Below are positions 9,399-24,300 of a DNA stretch of 64,000 bases, in pieces (within the stretch, counting starts at the first letter, position 1; each line of letters begins with the position of its first letter). Below the pieces are notes generated by a model. That model was not told the DNA's origin and ran no database searches. It saw nothing but the letters and a program-made list of their open reading frames with translations. Both the position numbers and the translations under genes were made by a program. Source of the stretch: Pithys albifrons albifrons (taxonomy: Eukaryota > Chordata > Aves > Passeriformes > Thamnophilidae); NCBI RefSeq assembly GCF_047495875.1, contig NC_092475.1, positions 15,412,001-15,476,000 on the forward strand. Direction: 5' to 3'.

Positions 9399-12300
9399 AT
9401 GGCTGATGACATTGATATTGAGGCAATGCTTGAAGCTCCTTACAAGAAGGTGAGAAAAATGCGCCGTGAAGTCCTGTTCACCTTAATTTAGCATTATTCA
9501 TGAAACTACTGCTGAACTGTAAACTAACATCCCTGGAGCCCTCATGATTTATCTTATTGGACGTGCATTACGTGTAACTTTCAAGTTAATATATGCTGTT
9601 AATGTAATTATATTGTGCAGTAGTTTCACTTCAGCGTGATGAATAAATGCCCATCTATCTCTCTTTGTAGACTTGCCTAACGATATCTCACCTCTACTCC
9701 CATGAATTCACCTTTGATTCCAGTGTGAACTGTCAATCATAAGGTAGTAATTGAGTGACGTATCGCTGTACCGTGGTCCCCTAGGTTAAAAAAAATACAA
9801 CCAAAACAAAAAAACCCACCCAAAAACCAACCAAAGAAAACCAAAACAAAACAGAAAAAAACCAAACAAACCCCCAAACCAAGAACCCTAAAACTTCTCT
9901 AAAATTGCCAGGTCTAGTTTGGTATAGCAACAAGGTGAATGCAGTGATTTGGGAAAACAGCAGGGTTCCAAGAATAACCTTTTCACCAGTCCCACGGCAA
10001 GTAAATATTTGACCAGCCTGCTCAGTGCAAGAAGAGTGGGACTGGCCTTAGTGCAGAAGGGCTGCTGGCGGGTGATCTTTCACAGGGCAGAGGAAAAGCA
10101 ATTGCTGAGTGAACGAATTTATGGAAATTCTTGGATCCCTGAGTAGAATGTTCTTAGCAAGTAAAAGACAGTATCACAGTCTGCAGTGTCATTCTAAAAG
10201 AAGCTCTTGTGTTCTTCTGTCCTAGTTGTTTAATTAAGAAATGTCAATTTATGTGTGAAATTTTTATCAATTAGCATGGTGATGTCTTTTACTTAAACCA
10301 GCAGCAAATGAATACTGTCTTTTTTTGTTTTCCACCACATGGTGGTGAAGCATTAACAGTCTGCATGCTTTGGCACTGGTTTGAAATAAATGTATATTAA
10401 GTCACCTAGGAATTGTACTTTTGATGTAACCAATGTGATTAAACTGTAAAACCAGTATATAAATTATATAGCAGCTATTGTTAGTCTATTTTGCAGTGTT
10501 TATTATAACCATGTAATGAAGTTTGGATGAGCATTTGTAAGTTTTAAGTGTATATATAGTTTATGTAATATTTATTAGTTACTTTTACGTCTTGAAGAGA
10601 AATTTGTAAACTATTATGTTAAAATTCTTGTGTCCTGGCTTAACATGGATATTTTCCATGTAAACAGGTATGGAAATAGGGAATGTTTAGGCTGGCCTGG
10701 TGGATTATTGCTGACTTTCTTGGGAGTCGCCGATACTAAAGCAGTGTGAATCCCTGTTTGCTTCAGGGCGAGATGTGTGACAGAGGTGACATCAAGCTCT
10801 TACCGCCCTCCAGCGCACTGAAGATCTCGGGGATGGCGCCGGTCACAGGAATCAATCCATAGCTGGCTGCCAGAGTAGCCTTGGGCTTAGGCAGAGATAG
10901 CCTTGGGGCCGATCACAGGGCACACACACACCTCAGACTGCCTCTTGCATTCCACACAAATAACACTTAACCACTTGAGTACTGAATTCTGCAGGATAAC
11001 TTGCTCTCTAAACCATGTAAGGAAGTACCTACGACTTAATACACACTTTTAAATGCTGTAAGTCTTGTATTTTGTAATTGTATGACTTAAATTTAAGCAG
11101 CAAAGTGGTTAAACATGTCTACCTAAATATTCTAAAGCTTTCCACATTAAACTGTAAACACGTAATTTAGTATTAAAATTTTTGTTTTTTATTTTCTTAT
11201 TCCTGTTCCCATTACCCTTTGACCACTTGAAATGTTTCCGCTTCGTCCTCACGATGTTCTTCTATCAACCCTGCTTAGGATGAGAACAAACTGAGCAGTG
11301 CCAACGGCCACGAGGAGCGCAGCAAGAAGTGAGTGTTGTCTCAGTTCCACAGGGGTGGGGAGAGGCTGCTGAGCTTTGTCAACTGGTGCACACATGTCAG
11401 TAGCATTTAGGGAGATAAACTGAACAAGCTTGCTGTTTGCAATTGCAGCAATTAGGAAACTTCAGTTACAAATGTAATTAATACCCTCACAACTGATGCC
11501 ATCAAAGTTGTGGGAGCATTTAGTTAGCATCAGATAAAACTACAGACTTAGTATGTGCAGCAAAGTTCTTTTTTTTGTTACTTCAGCTGTGCATTTTTAA
11601 AATGTAGAATTGTAAAATTGTAGAATTTATTCTAGAATGTGATTTGGAGCAGTGCAAAGCATTTAAAGATACGAGTGCTTTCTTGAAAAGGTTTGAATCC
11701 CCTCCCTCTATTCTCTGCATGCCCACCTTTGATATCTTCTAAGTTTATATTAGAAGTTTTTTGTAAAAAGTGAGAGTACAAGCCCACCTTCTTCAGCACT
11801 CATAATTCCAGGGGTCTGAACACCTACTGATGCCCTGAACAGTCTGGGATGAAACCAGAAACTTGAAGAAAAATGCCTTAAGTAAATGTCTCTTAAGTGC
11901 CCTAAATAAATGGAAGGTTTTTAAGGCTTTAAAATAAATTCTGTATTTTACAAGCATCATAAAATGGATTGGGTTGGAAAAGCCCTCCGAGATCATCAAG
12001 TCCAACCTTGGTCCAACTCCAGTCCCTTTGCCAGATCATGGCACTCAGTGCCACGGCCAAGCTCAGTTTAAAAACCTCCAGGGATGGGAAATCCACCCCC
12101 TCTCTGGGCAGCCCATTCCAATCCCTGAGCACTCTCTCTGCAAAGATGAGGTGATTGATGTAAAAAGAACAATTATGAAAAATTGGTATTGGACTAAACA
12201 GAAGCCAGTGCACCTTTGGAATACACAGCTAACATAAGAAATCAGCATATATGCTGTTGTCACCTTCTGAAATCACACAGATGATATGCATAAGAGATCC

Positions 12301-15300
12301 AAAGAAAGTTTTATTCCAGGTGTATAAATATGTGGGGAATTTTAAGTCAAATTTCAAGAACAGATTGAAGTTGTGATCAAATAATCTAAATTTGACTATA
12401 CCTTCTATCTGTGTTCTAAATAATTCTGTGAATATCATTCTCGTGCTAAATACCAAGACCTCTAAACCCCCACCAAAAGCAGCTGCTCCCAATATTTTTA
12501 AGCCCTAGAAGTTCACTTTGGTGGAGCTGCTTTTCCCCATAATCTGTAAAGAACAAACTGTGCGCTCTTGTTTGTGACCTCTGGCAGTGTCCTCTGTGGC
12601 TGGAGACAAAGGCTTATATAGGCTTTGCAAGACTCCTTGCTGTGCTTTAAAACATTTGTAGTCTGATGATATTCCTTACCTACTTCAGTTGGGCAAATAC
12701 TGAAATAAGGTACAAACTGAGGGAAATCCACAGCAAACATTTGCCCACTTCAAAAAATAGCTGTGCAGCTTTTGGTAATTGTCATATGGGATGTTTGTGT
12801 TGGTAGCTGGAAGGACTGAGAATCTGCATCTTTGTGGGTGTCTGTGCTGCACATCCAGCCCAGTCCTGATGGGGAGGCAGCGTGTGGTTGGGCTGTTGGG
12901 AGGCTGTGGCTGCACAGCAGGTTGAGTTCCCTGTCGCACAGGGATTGGTGCAGTTGCCACTTGCTGGTTCTGGCCAGGATAGTGGGATACAGGGAGGATT
13001 GTTCAGAGCTGTTGTGGTGGTGTTCGAGGGATTTAGTTGGGGAAATGTTGGTCAGTGATGGGTCCTGGAGAAGCAGGTGCCTGACCATCACAGATTGTGT
13101 TACAGCAGGAAGTGTGATGAAGTGACACTGAGGGCACCTTCCAGAAATGCAGAATTACCAGAGATTGTGAGGCTTCTCATACCAGGTTTTGATGCAGCAG
13201 CTTCTCTGTCCATACAAAAATATTGGAGAAACTGATGGACTGTGGCAGATAAAGACAAAATATTCCAGTGTTTAAAACCTAATCACAAAATGTTTGTCTT
13301 AAGAGATAAATAGTAAGGTAGTTTTAATGGGTCTTCCCAGGTGGAAATTGGAGGGCAGAAGCTGCTAGTGATGATCAGGCTTAGTTTCATGTGGGGGGTG
13401 AGAGATTTTTTTACTTTAGCAATGGAGACTAACTAGAAGTCTTAGTTTATGCATGGCCATAGAAAGTCACAATGATGAGCATCTTGTAGTTCACATGCCC
13501 TTTTTAAGAAGTTTTTAAGTGTTTGAGTGACTGCTTTGAAAAAAGTTGGTGTGTGCAATCAGAAGGCCCAAAAGGAGGAAGAGGAAAAATTCAGTGACAA
13601 AGGATATTTCAAATCTCAAAAGTTTAGCAGCAAGGTTGATTATTTTGCTTTCTTAAAGTAATGGCTTGAGCACCTGTTTAACATGTGTTTTAGGTATAGA
13701 TACCTGCATATTTTAAAAACTAGGAGACTGTGAGCTTTAATGGTCTGAGGCTGAGAATAGAGAAAAAACTGTACAAATAACACCAATGGCAGGAATGGAA
13801 CAGTTGCTCGCTGGTTTTCAGATCTGAGGTATGATTGACTTGCAGAGTTAAAAAGGTTACATTTTCTAAGTAAATGGTTAAAGCTATGAAAATCTGCAGT
13901 TTGCCCCAAACCTGTAACAGCCATAGGCTCAAAAAAGCAAGTGGCAGTAGCAAGTAGGAAGCAAAACTCTTAGGCAGTGTGTTAAAAAGGACGGTAGGGA
14001 GTATTGGGAGAAACCAGCCTTTCTGCCCCTCAGACTTGCTTCTTCCTTTCTGTTTTGGTTGTTTTACTTTGCTGTAAAAGTATAATTCATTCTGAGCACT
14101 GTGTTTAAAGTATGTTTGAAAGCCACACGAAGTCCTGCAGCCAGTCTGTACTAGAGGTAACACAGGAAATGGGCTTTTAGTCCTCCTACTTTTCTGGAAC
14201 TGTTCTCTAGCAATTGCAGCATCTAAAATAAAGATGTGCTGATGTGAACTTCATGTTGCTCATGATAGAAGATTGCTGACATGCTTAACCACCCATTCCA
14301 CCAAACCCCTGTGTAAATACCAACAGGTGGAAGGTTCGTGTCGCTGTGTGTGACTCCAGGTTAGGGCGCTGTGTGGGGCTGGGTGAGCCGCTCTGAGCTG
14401 CCTGTGTAACCAAAGGGACACTTGTTTCCTCAGGAGAAAAAAGAGCAAGAGCCGAAGTCGAAGCCATGACAGAAAGAGAAGCAGAAGTAAGGAACGCAAA
14501 CGGAGCCGGGACCGGGAGCGGAAGAAGAGCAGAAGCCGCGAGAGGAAGCGGAGCAGGAGCAAAGAGCGCAGGCGCAGCCGGTCCAGGAGCAGAGACCGCA
14601 GGTTCAGGGGCCGCTACAGGAGTCCCTAGTAGGTTACTGGGGTCCAGGGCATGGGTGCTGCTTCAGTGGTGGGATGTGGGAGCTTAAGGGTTCGCTGTCT
14701 GAATGGGTCACTAGTTACGTCGGAAGGTGAGAGGTTACGTTTGAAGAGAGTTGATAAATACAAAGTGGAAAAGAGGAGGACTGTAAGGTATCCCTGCTGG
14801 TTTTGATTCTTAGCCAAACACAGAAAGATGCAAAGGTAAATAAAGAATGCGCACAACTGACTGGAAAACGAAGTTTACCAGAAAGTTAAAATAACAAGCA
14901 AGTTCTCTCCATGTCCAAACTGTCTTGAGTATGTGAACTTGACAGTTTAACTGACAAAAAATGAATACTAGTCTATGACTTTGGTTACAAACTCCTAAAC
15001 CCTTGTTTTTGTGTTACTACAGATTTTTACAGCCTTGCTGCTCTTAAAGACATAACTCCATAAATGCAAATACACTCAAAAACATCCAATGTTTTTGTAT
15101 CTAAACTGGAAACATCTTGTTGTAGTGTTGCCCTTGTGTTGCATATTTGCCCTGCTTTTTCTCAGACTTGTTTATAGGCTGTCCAAGAACTCTGTCCTTC
15201 CTGTCAGATGTTTATTTTGGTAGAACTTCTGCTATGGGTAATTCCTGGCAGTTGTAAATCAGTTCTCTAAAGACATTTTTTCATTAGAATTTGTTTCTGA

Positions 15301-18300
15301 TACGTTTGTATTCCTGCTTTCCCCCTTGCTTTTTATTGCCTCTTTGCAGAAAACCAGTGAGAACTGGGCTGTGTTCTTGACTACCATTAATTACCTGAGA
15401 CTGCTCCTTGTGTCTGCTGCTGTCCAGGTCTCATCTCAACTGTTTCCAAATCTTGGATTGCAAGATCATGTGAAAAGCAGGCATTTGAAAAGGATACCCT
15501 TTTTTAATCATGCCAGATTATGTTATCCACGATGGGGAAATCTCTCAAGATGTTTGAGCAGACAGTGTTTACCTTCTGATAAATTGCAGGCTTGTGGAGT
15601 TTTATGCACATGACTGTTTCCTTGGCAGGGTCCCAATCCAGGGAACACATTCATTTTTGTACTCTTGGAATACAAACAAAATTGCCTGAGGTCTCCAGGT
15701 CTCAGTTTGTGCTAAGCCACCTGGATGGGGGCATTCTCAGAATGAAAGCTTGCTGCAGCTCCTGGCTCTGCTGAGGTGCAGTGGCATCTTGGGATCACAG
15801 AACTTACCATCTCCACTTTTCCTTTGTCTCGAGTGTCAGGCCTGTGAGAGCTTCTGTATACTGCTCTGGGCTTCAGCAATGAACATTTCAGCCATGCACA
15901 GCTGGCTTGTTTTTCTACAGCTTTGGCACCTGTAAGATTACAGTAGCTCATTGGGTTGTGCCAGTGCCACTGTTGTGGCTCGAGACATGGAGGACCTTGA
16001 TCCAAAACTTCAGCCTTCGTGTGTGGAGCCGCCAGTCTCCTCCCCTCCAGAGTGGTGTTCCATGGAGAGGACATCCTTGGTCTGTTCACGGAGTTGGGAG
16101 TTGCTGCATTTTCCCAGCTGTGTTGGAGAGTTTGTTCTTTGTTTGTACTACAATAACCCATGCCTGTTTTAATGCATTGAGGTGTGTTGTGCTAGAAAGG
16201 TAAATGATTGTGAAGAGTCTTTTTCCCTATTCTGACACACTTCCGTAGCTATTTTGGGTGATTTCTCTGGAATTGAGATACAGTGAACAAGAAGCTGAGA
16301 TAATCTGATAATGCCCTGAGGATAAGCAGTTGTGCTTTGTCGTTTGCTAGTTTGTTCTGCTGCAGTTGCCAAATTGTTGCTTTCATTTAATCAAGTAGAA
16401 TTTTCGTATTTGAAATGGTTTAGTGGAGGACTGATAATAGGGCAGGTACTTGTGTCCCACCAGGATTGGTGTTGACTGTTGGCAGTCAGCAAGCAGTTGG
16501 CTGGAATTCACTTGCAGATCATGGATGATGCTGTTAAAGTGATAATCATGCTAATGTGATTCCAAAATTCTAGTTTTGGCTCAAAAGGTGTGAAGGAGAA
16601 GGGCCTCAGCAGAGGGGAGAGTACTCTTCAAATGCAGAGACCCACCTTTAAATCTGTATAAGAGGAACTGACTTTCAGGGAGACACAAGTTTTGGAGATG
16701 AAGCCTCCTGCACTACGAGCTGTCTTTGGATCAGATTACTTTGGATCTACCAAAACTAGTGCTTTCATTTGAAGAAATTGTATCAGTGTCATCAGCTCAA
16801 CACTTCAAAAGTAACTGCCTGAGCACTCTTGCTGGATGGAGCATTTGTATTTGGAATCTCTCCTTGTAGGGCTGTCCAGACAATTCTGGGATGGGTTTAC
16901 TGCTGACAATACTGTAGCTGACTGCAGCATCTAGATCAAAGTGCTTTATGGCTTCTGCTTTATCTTAGTTTTTCCTCCTCTTTGTGATCTTTCTCAATTG
17001 CTTTATAAGGTCTCCTTTTCAAACTGATACCTGTTAACTGAAATGCTTTTGCTGCTGGCAGTTGGGGGCATCTCAGCAACAGCACCAACAGAAAAGTCTC
17101 GTGTATGTAATTTTGAAGGAAGGGAGAAGAGTGTGCCACAGAGAACCTGAAAACTTTGAATTTGTTACTTCAAGCTTCAGGTAGTGGTTAAAATGGGGTG
17201 ACTGGCTTGCATCACTTAAGTGTTCACAGGGTTTTTTTAAAATGTTATTCTCACACATGTTGTTCTTTGTGTGTTTTACAGCTGTATTTAGGTCTCTTAG
17301 TAGGAAAAACTGGACTGGGTATTCTTGCTTAGACATCTGTCTGGCAGATCCCAGCCACTGCTAATACACAGTAAGTCACTTAGACCATCCTCTTTCTATT
17401 CTGAAACCAAGGATTTAGGCAAAGCTGTTGGGAAAACAGATTTATTACATGAGGACTGAAAGTCCATTGTGATGCCCCTTGACTTTGTTAGCCAAAGTTT
17501 GCCTTGTCCAACACTGTTTTGTGGTATCTTGAGGGAGGATGAGCAGGTAAAAGCTGGTAATTTGCTGGCTGCCTTTGGACTTGTCTGTTGTTGGGCCACG
17601 TGGTGTCACGCAGGTTTGGGAGGGCATGTCCCTATGGACTGTGGCCTTTGGCTTGTGAAGAAGATGACTCCAGACACAGAGATTAATTGCTTGTGGCATG
17701 GTACTGCCAAACGTGATGGCAGGAGCTGGGCAACCACTGTAGAGGCAGTAGGAGTGAAGAAGAGCCTTGCCCTGAGATGTACAGCTTTACAGGCAAGTCT
17801 CCTTAGAAAAACAAAGGGAAATGAATCTGCACAATATCCCTAAAAGTGGATCCTGAGAAGGTGGCTTGGGCTGTTGCTTTGTCCCAGGTAACTTTCTGCT
17901 CAGTCTGTTCAGTGGTCCTGGAATGGCTTTAGTTCACTGGGGTTTGTCAATGTTTCTCACATGGAGTCATGTAAATAAGATAGTACTTGTCAAAAGTAAA
18001 AACGGAAAAGAGATCTTTGGAGTTGTGGTGGGTTGTGGGGTTTTTTTCCCCATTTTTCTTCTCTCCTTCCCCCCTTGGAGGCTGTGCATGTATTTGAAAA
18101 CTATTACTGTGTTACTTCTCAGTTGTTTGTGTTTTGGGTTTTTTTCCTTTAGATTTAGACAAACACTTAAAACATTTCTTTCACCATTTCCTTAAAAACT
18201 CATAATGATTACTATTGTTTAGTTGGTCTGCATGTTAGTGTTCTAGAGTTACTGCAATTGGTTTGTCTGGCAGCATTTGAGTCGAAGTGAAGAACGCCAT

Positions 18301-21300
18301 GTTCTGTATCAGGACAGGTAAACCCACGTCTGATAAGAAGCCTCTGGAATCAGTACGAGCATTTCCAGGTGCAGCTTTTGGCAGTTTGTGTTATAGGTAC
18401 TGGAGAACCTGAATGGGTGCTCCAAGCAGTCATTTGGACTTGAGTAGGAAATGGAGTAATGTTTCCTAGGCAAAAAAACTTTGGTTTTGATCAACAGTGA
18501 TTTCATCTCAACATGTGCCTGTGTTTTATGTCTTTTCTCTTAATAAGTTTTCTGTTCTTAATAAGTAGTTTCTAAATGGTCTTTTTTCTTTATTTTTTTC
18601 CAGTGTTGTACAGGGCCATATTTCCCTTGCTTTAACCTGGCCAGCACGGTTTTGGATCTTGGCCCACTCCTTCCACCTGTGTCATGACATGTTTAAAAAT
18701 GGGCATCCTCCTCCTTGTTGTGGGTGCCGAGTTTAACTATAAGCATTACTGCTCCACTGAGGAGCAAGAAGACGTTTTTCAGACAAATTGCCTGGCCCAA
18801 TGGATTTAGTGAAAGACTACTTAATGTCTTCAGCCCATCATGTCTTTCAGGGTATTTCACATCAATTTGTAGCCACAGCAGAAAGAATCCATTGTGTGCA
18901 GATGGAAAGCCAAGGCCCCAGTGCACAGCGTTCAGGCTGTGCTGCAGTGCCTCTGCCCTCGGTGGAGATACAGGAAGAATGTTAACAGGTGTTGTTCTTT
19001 GCCTTGTACCTACCAGGAGATCAGGTTCAGGGAGAGCACGACAGGGTGAATCTCACTGCTTGTGTCACAGGCTGTGCCATGTTAATGGCAAGACTGTCCT
19101 TAACGTGGAAGTAAAGGGCAGATACAGTTTGGTCTGACAGACTCTGTGAGGCCTGGAGAACTAAAATTAGGTTCAGCCCAGAGTCTGGATTCCTTCTGTG
19201 GTTACATGTCTATATATGGCTAACTGCTGGGTTCACTGCTGCTCTGCTCTCATGGCCATTAACAACTTCAGGAAGCTTCATTTGCATATTTGTAGCACTT
19301 TAGTGGTGAGAGCTGAGACAACATTAGTGAATGTGTCCCTTGCAGATGTCTGCAAGGAGCCACTTGGGTTTTCTGTTGCACCTTAAATTTCATGAAACTT
19401 TTGATTTTAAAACGTTACACTTGAGCAAGTAACCGTGCCAGCAGCATCTGGCAGACAGCTCTGAGGCCAGTCCTGGTTTGCAGTTGTCAGTACCTGGAAC
19501 TTGCATGCGGACAGAGAAACATGTGAAAATGGATACAACAGTAACTGTAGCTCAGAATAGTTTGCACAGACAAATGTGCCATGTCTGGCCGGCTCATAGT
19601 TCAGTTCTTGGAGTTCTGCATATTCTGGGTTTTTGTGATGCAGGTGAAGCAGAGGGGAGCGTATTCTGTGCCTTACGGTCTGGAGTGCTGCATTTATTGA
19701 TATCCTGTTGATAATCTTATGCATGCAATGGGTGCTGCTGGTGGAAGTGCTGACAGGTTCGGGTGCAAGGGTGGGTGAGCACTTGCAGTGTAATGTGAGC
19801 ACAGAGAGGAAATCCTGAACTGAGGTGCTCAGATGAATAATGTCTGTCTCTTCTTTTGCCGTAGTTCTGGTCCAAAATTCAACAGTGCCATCAGAGGGAA
19901 GATTGGTCTGCCTCACAGCATCAAATTAAGGTTTCTTACTTTTCTCTGTTTCTTATTACATCATTAATAGGTTTTGTTTAAAATATAATAGTATATTTGA
20001 AGGTTTTCTTCTAATCTTGTTGATCTTCCTTTTTAGCAGACGTCGCTCCAGGAGCAAAAGTCCCTTCAGAAAAGACAAGAGCCCTGTTAGGTATGGCTTT
20101 TTACACGTGTTTTTGATTTTTTGGGCTTTTTGTCTAATTGGAGTTGGAAAAGTGATGATGAAATAATGCCTGACTACTTGCTCTCCAGCTTACACTCATA
20201 AGTGATGATGGAATTCATTTCAAAAGCCAGGGAGCAGACAACATTGTTAAATATGTTGCCTTCTCCCCATGTCATAAACAGTTGTAAAAAAAGATCAGTT
20301 TGCAAAAGAGCCTTGCTTTGTTTTTTTGTGTTTCTGTGTTCTCAATCTGTCACCCATTAATTGTGATTTAAATTAGCTTTTCTGCTGAATTGTACTTGAT
20401 ATTCTAGAGTATGGAATGCAAAAGTACAAATGCTTTTTGTTATTCAATATTTATTCATGTTATTCACAGAGAGGCCAGATAGCTTTGAAATGCAGGAACT
20501 GCTTATCCATTCTCAGGCTTCTCATTTAAGGGAATTGGATTTAGATAGCTGCTAATGAGATTATTCTCTTACATTAATACACTTAAATTTAATGAATCTT
20601 GTTCTCTTTTTTAATGACTAGCAAACTCTTACTGAGATGATGGACTGTAAATTTTTCTTGTGTATTCTCACTGAAGAATATATATATATATATAATTATT
20701 TTAATACTACATGACTGAAATCCAGGATCCAGCTGCTAATTCTGTCCTGTACTTGAGTACAAGTCAGATTGTTGTTAGATTCAAGTCTTGAACACCTGAG
20801 AACTGTATCTAATTTCAGATAGTGGTTCAGTATTGAAATAAAAATATTCTGGTGCTTCTGGTGTCAAGGATCAGAGTAATTATTCACTATTCATAATTTG
20901 TTTATTGGTTAACAAGCTGAAACTGAAACGAGGCCTGGGAGTTCCATTTGCATGGAGGTCAATACTGTTTATGCAGTGGCTGTAGTGACTCTCAAGGACT
21001 GGGGAGATGGAGGATGTCAGTTTGCAAGGCCTCCTTTGCACTCTTGGTGTGAGGGTTTGGACACCCAGTCTGTGCTGGTTCATCCTGATGACCTTTGTAT
21101 CCTTGTCCTTTCATCTCATCCTCTGGGCTGTGAGCTCTGTAGTGGTACCAGTTCTGGACAGCAGCAAATGACACCTCTGTTTCGTTTGGGCTTCTGTAGG
21201 TAAAATAGAATTTTTCAGGGATATTCTCACAGTTGGAACACAATATTCAGTCATGTTATACAAATAAATATATTATCATACTGGTATTAGGTATTTACTT

Positions 21301-24300
21301 CATTCTTAACCCTGGCTTTTCAAATACTACAGGCATTATTTTTCACCATCAGACTGGGAAGTACTTGGTGCAGTGTTTTAACTGAACTTTACTCTTTCCA
21401 GAGAACCTATTGATAATCTCACCCCTGAGGAGAGGGATGCTCGAACTGTATTCTGCATGCAGTTGGCTGCAAGAATTCGACCAAGAGACCTGGAAGAATT
21501 TTTCTCTACCGTGGGGAAGGTAATTGATAGGGAAGTTAAAATGATTCTGAACACTGCCTCAAGCTGTCCTAGTAGAACTTGAGTACAGGACTGACATTTT
21601 TTGGAACTGTAAGCAAGTGATGTTTACTGTACCTGTGCAAAGGGGGATGAATGATGAACTAAGTATTAGAGGCTTTGAACATGAACATGTAGTTTCTCAG
21701 GAGTTTATTGTTCATGTGATGTGATGCAAAACATGTGGGTTCAATTCTGATTTGAACAACTTCATATTTTCTGTCTCTTTCAGGTAGATCTGCCAGTTAA
21801 TAGTGTAACTTGAAAGTTCATTTAACTTCTAATTTTGAAAAGCTTTATTTGTTCTGTCAGCTGTAAAGTTCTGTGTTAAAGCATAAGAGTTTTGTAAGTT
21901 CCTGTCATACACACCACATTTAACTCTGAACAGCAGCTTTAATGCCAGCTTGCCTCTGGGATACATTTGGTAAAAAAAGCTGGGTCCTGCCTTAGATTTT
22001 CACCATAATGACAAAGCCATTGTCTTGGCAAGTAATCATCTCATTTTTAATACCTGTCTGAGAAATGGGCTGCATTAGGTTTCTTCCTTTCTCTCTAAAG
22101 TATTTCTGTCTCCATTCTTGCCTTCCAGGTCCGTGATGTGCGAATGATTTCAGACAGAAATTCCAGGCGTTCAAAGGGAATTGCTTATGTTGAGTTTGTG
22201 GATGTCAGTTCAGTGCCCCTGGCAATAGGACTGACTGGACAGAGAGTCCTGGGTGTGCCTATCATAGTACAGGCATCACAGGTAAGGAGTTGAATATCTC
22301 ATTTTGTTCTTTTTGAGTTATGCCTCTTGTGTCTTGCTGAGAAACTTGGTGTTTGAAAGTTTGATTACCACTGCCTGTTTTGGAAACCTTAACAAGGATG
22401 ATTATTTCAGCTAATTATAAATGGACTTTTGTTTCCCATAGATGGCAGGCAAATTAAAGCAATTCAAAGTTATATAAATGCATTTTGAAAATACAGATTT
22501 TAAGCAAGTGGTAGTAAAGAGACTGTAATAGTGTTACAGAATTTTAAATTATATTGTGTATGCTTTCCAGCATATGTAAAAAGTGTTAATGTACTAGATA
22601 CAAGCCAGAACTCTGCATGAAGTTGTTCAACTTGATGGGTTTTTAAACCTGTATCTCTATACCTGGTCATGTTCTAGGGTTTTGTAGATTTAAAGTTTGA
22701 TGGATATTTGCAGATTATACAACAGCATGTGTTTTTTTTGTGAATCTGCCTAGTTTTGTGCTGATAGATACATATTGCTTGTGTTAGGGTTTTTTATTAA
22801 ATTCTGTCAGAAGGTGAGTTTTTATTTTTTCCTTTCTTTAGGCAGAGAAAAACAGGGCAGCAGCAATGGCAAATAATCTGCAGAAGGGCAGTGCTGGTCC
22901 CATGAGGCTTTATGTGGGATCGTTACACTTCAACATAACTGAGGATATGCTTCGAGGAATCTTCGAGCCATTTGGCAGGGTAAGTTTTAATTTGCCATGT
23001 TGTGTTGTGGTAGTTTATCTGAAAAATCTAGATTAGTTGTAGAGCACTCACGGCTTCTGGGAATCGTTCAGCTTCACACCCACAGAATATTTGTTCCTTT
23101 CTGGCACTGCTGTGCCCAAACATCCACAGGGTTTAGGTACCTGAGTAGTGCTGAGCAGATGAGAACCTGGATTCGTGGTGATGTCCAGTGAATTGGAATG
23201 GCAGGTCTTACAGAGGAAAGCTGAGAATTCAATGAGTACCTAAAATTAAGGATGGGGGATAAAAGCCTAAACAAACCAAAAATTCCCTACATTGTATCCT
23301 CCTCCTGTGACTTGTAAATATCTTTCCCACTCGTGATTGTGAATGAGGGCCCCATTGCACACAGCTTAAGCACAAAGCTCAGAATTGAGGCTGAGTTCTC
23401 TGAATCTTTTGCTGTCTGTCAGCTGTTTCTGAGGACTTCTTGCTTAAGGTTTAGCTCATGTTAGGACCATGAACAGTGGTGTAAAGCCCCTGCTCAGGCC
23501 CCTTCTTGCTCCTGAGCATTGAGCCCTAGTTTGCAGCATGGTGGTTTTTGCAGTGAGAATTACAGAAGTGAGGAGATGAAATCCAAAGTTTCCAGTGGAG
23601 TTACAGTAAATGTTGACCCTACTGTGCTAAGGTACAAGAGTATGTCATTGCTAGACAGGGGGAAAGTTAGGTACTCAGTATGCTGTTTAATGGGGAAAAA
23701 GAAGTCTGCTAATGCTTTGTACATACTGTGGCAGTGCTTTTCACATGCTTTGTTCAGACCTAGTATGCTCATTGCTTTAAATCTCTTGTGCAAAACCATG
23801 GAAAATTACTGCAATAGATTAAATTTTAATCCACTTGGCTGCTGTTCTTGGGTTTTTTCCTCGGTGTTTGACAGTAGGATGATTAAGGTGGTTCAGGAGG
23901 CTTACATGTACACAAAGGTCTTTCCTCTCATTCCATGTAGTGCAGTCCTAAACTCAGTTCTGTCTTCCTTCTGTCTTGCTGTCTCTTCCAAACGCTACTT
24001 TACAGCTCATGGATGACTCAGCAATGTTTTAAATTCAGTAACTGTAAACTTCTAGGATTTCCTATATACCCGTAATAATTAAAATATTCAACTTTTTCTT
24101 AAGGACCCTGGTCAGTCATGCAAAATGCTTTCCTTAGCCAGTTTCTCAGCATATGAGATGCCATGACCAGTGTGTTTGTTAGAATCTGCGTGCTCATCAT
24201 CTGCTAGAATGTTGCATCAGGACCAAGCCTCTGCCTGGAGCTGAACTCAAACGCCTGTGTTCACTTACCTGCTTCTGTCTTAGTGTTCGAGTACCTGTCT

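Noticed and set aside
14260..14562. Leu/Arg-rich minus-strand open frame
   Set aside because: Exact shadow of the RBM39 RS exon on the other strand.
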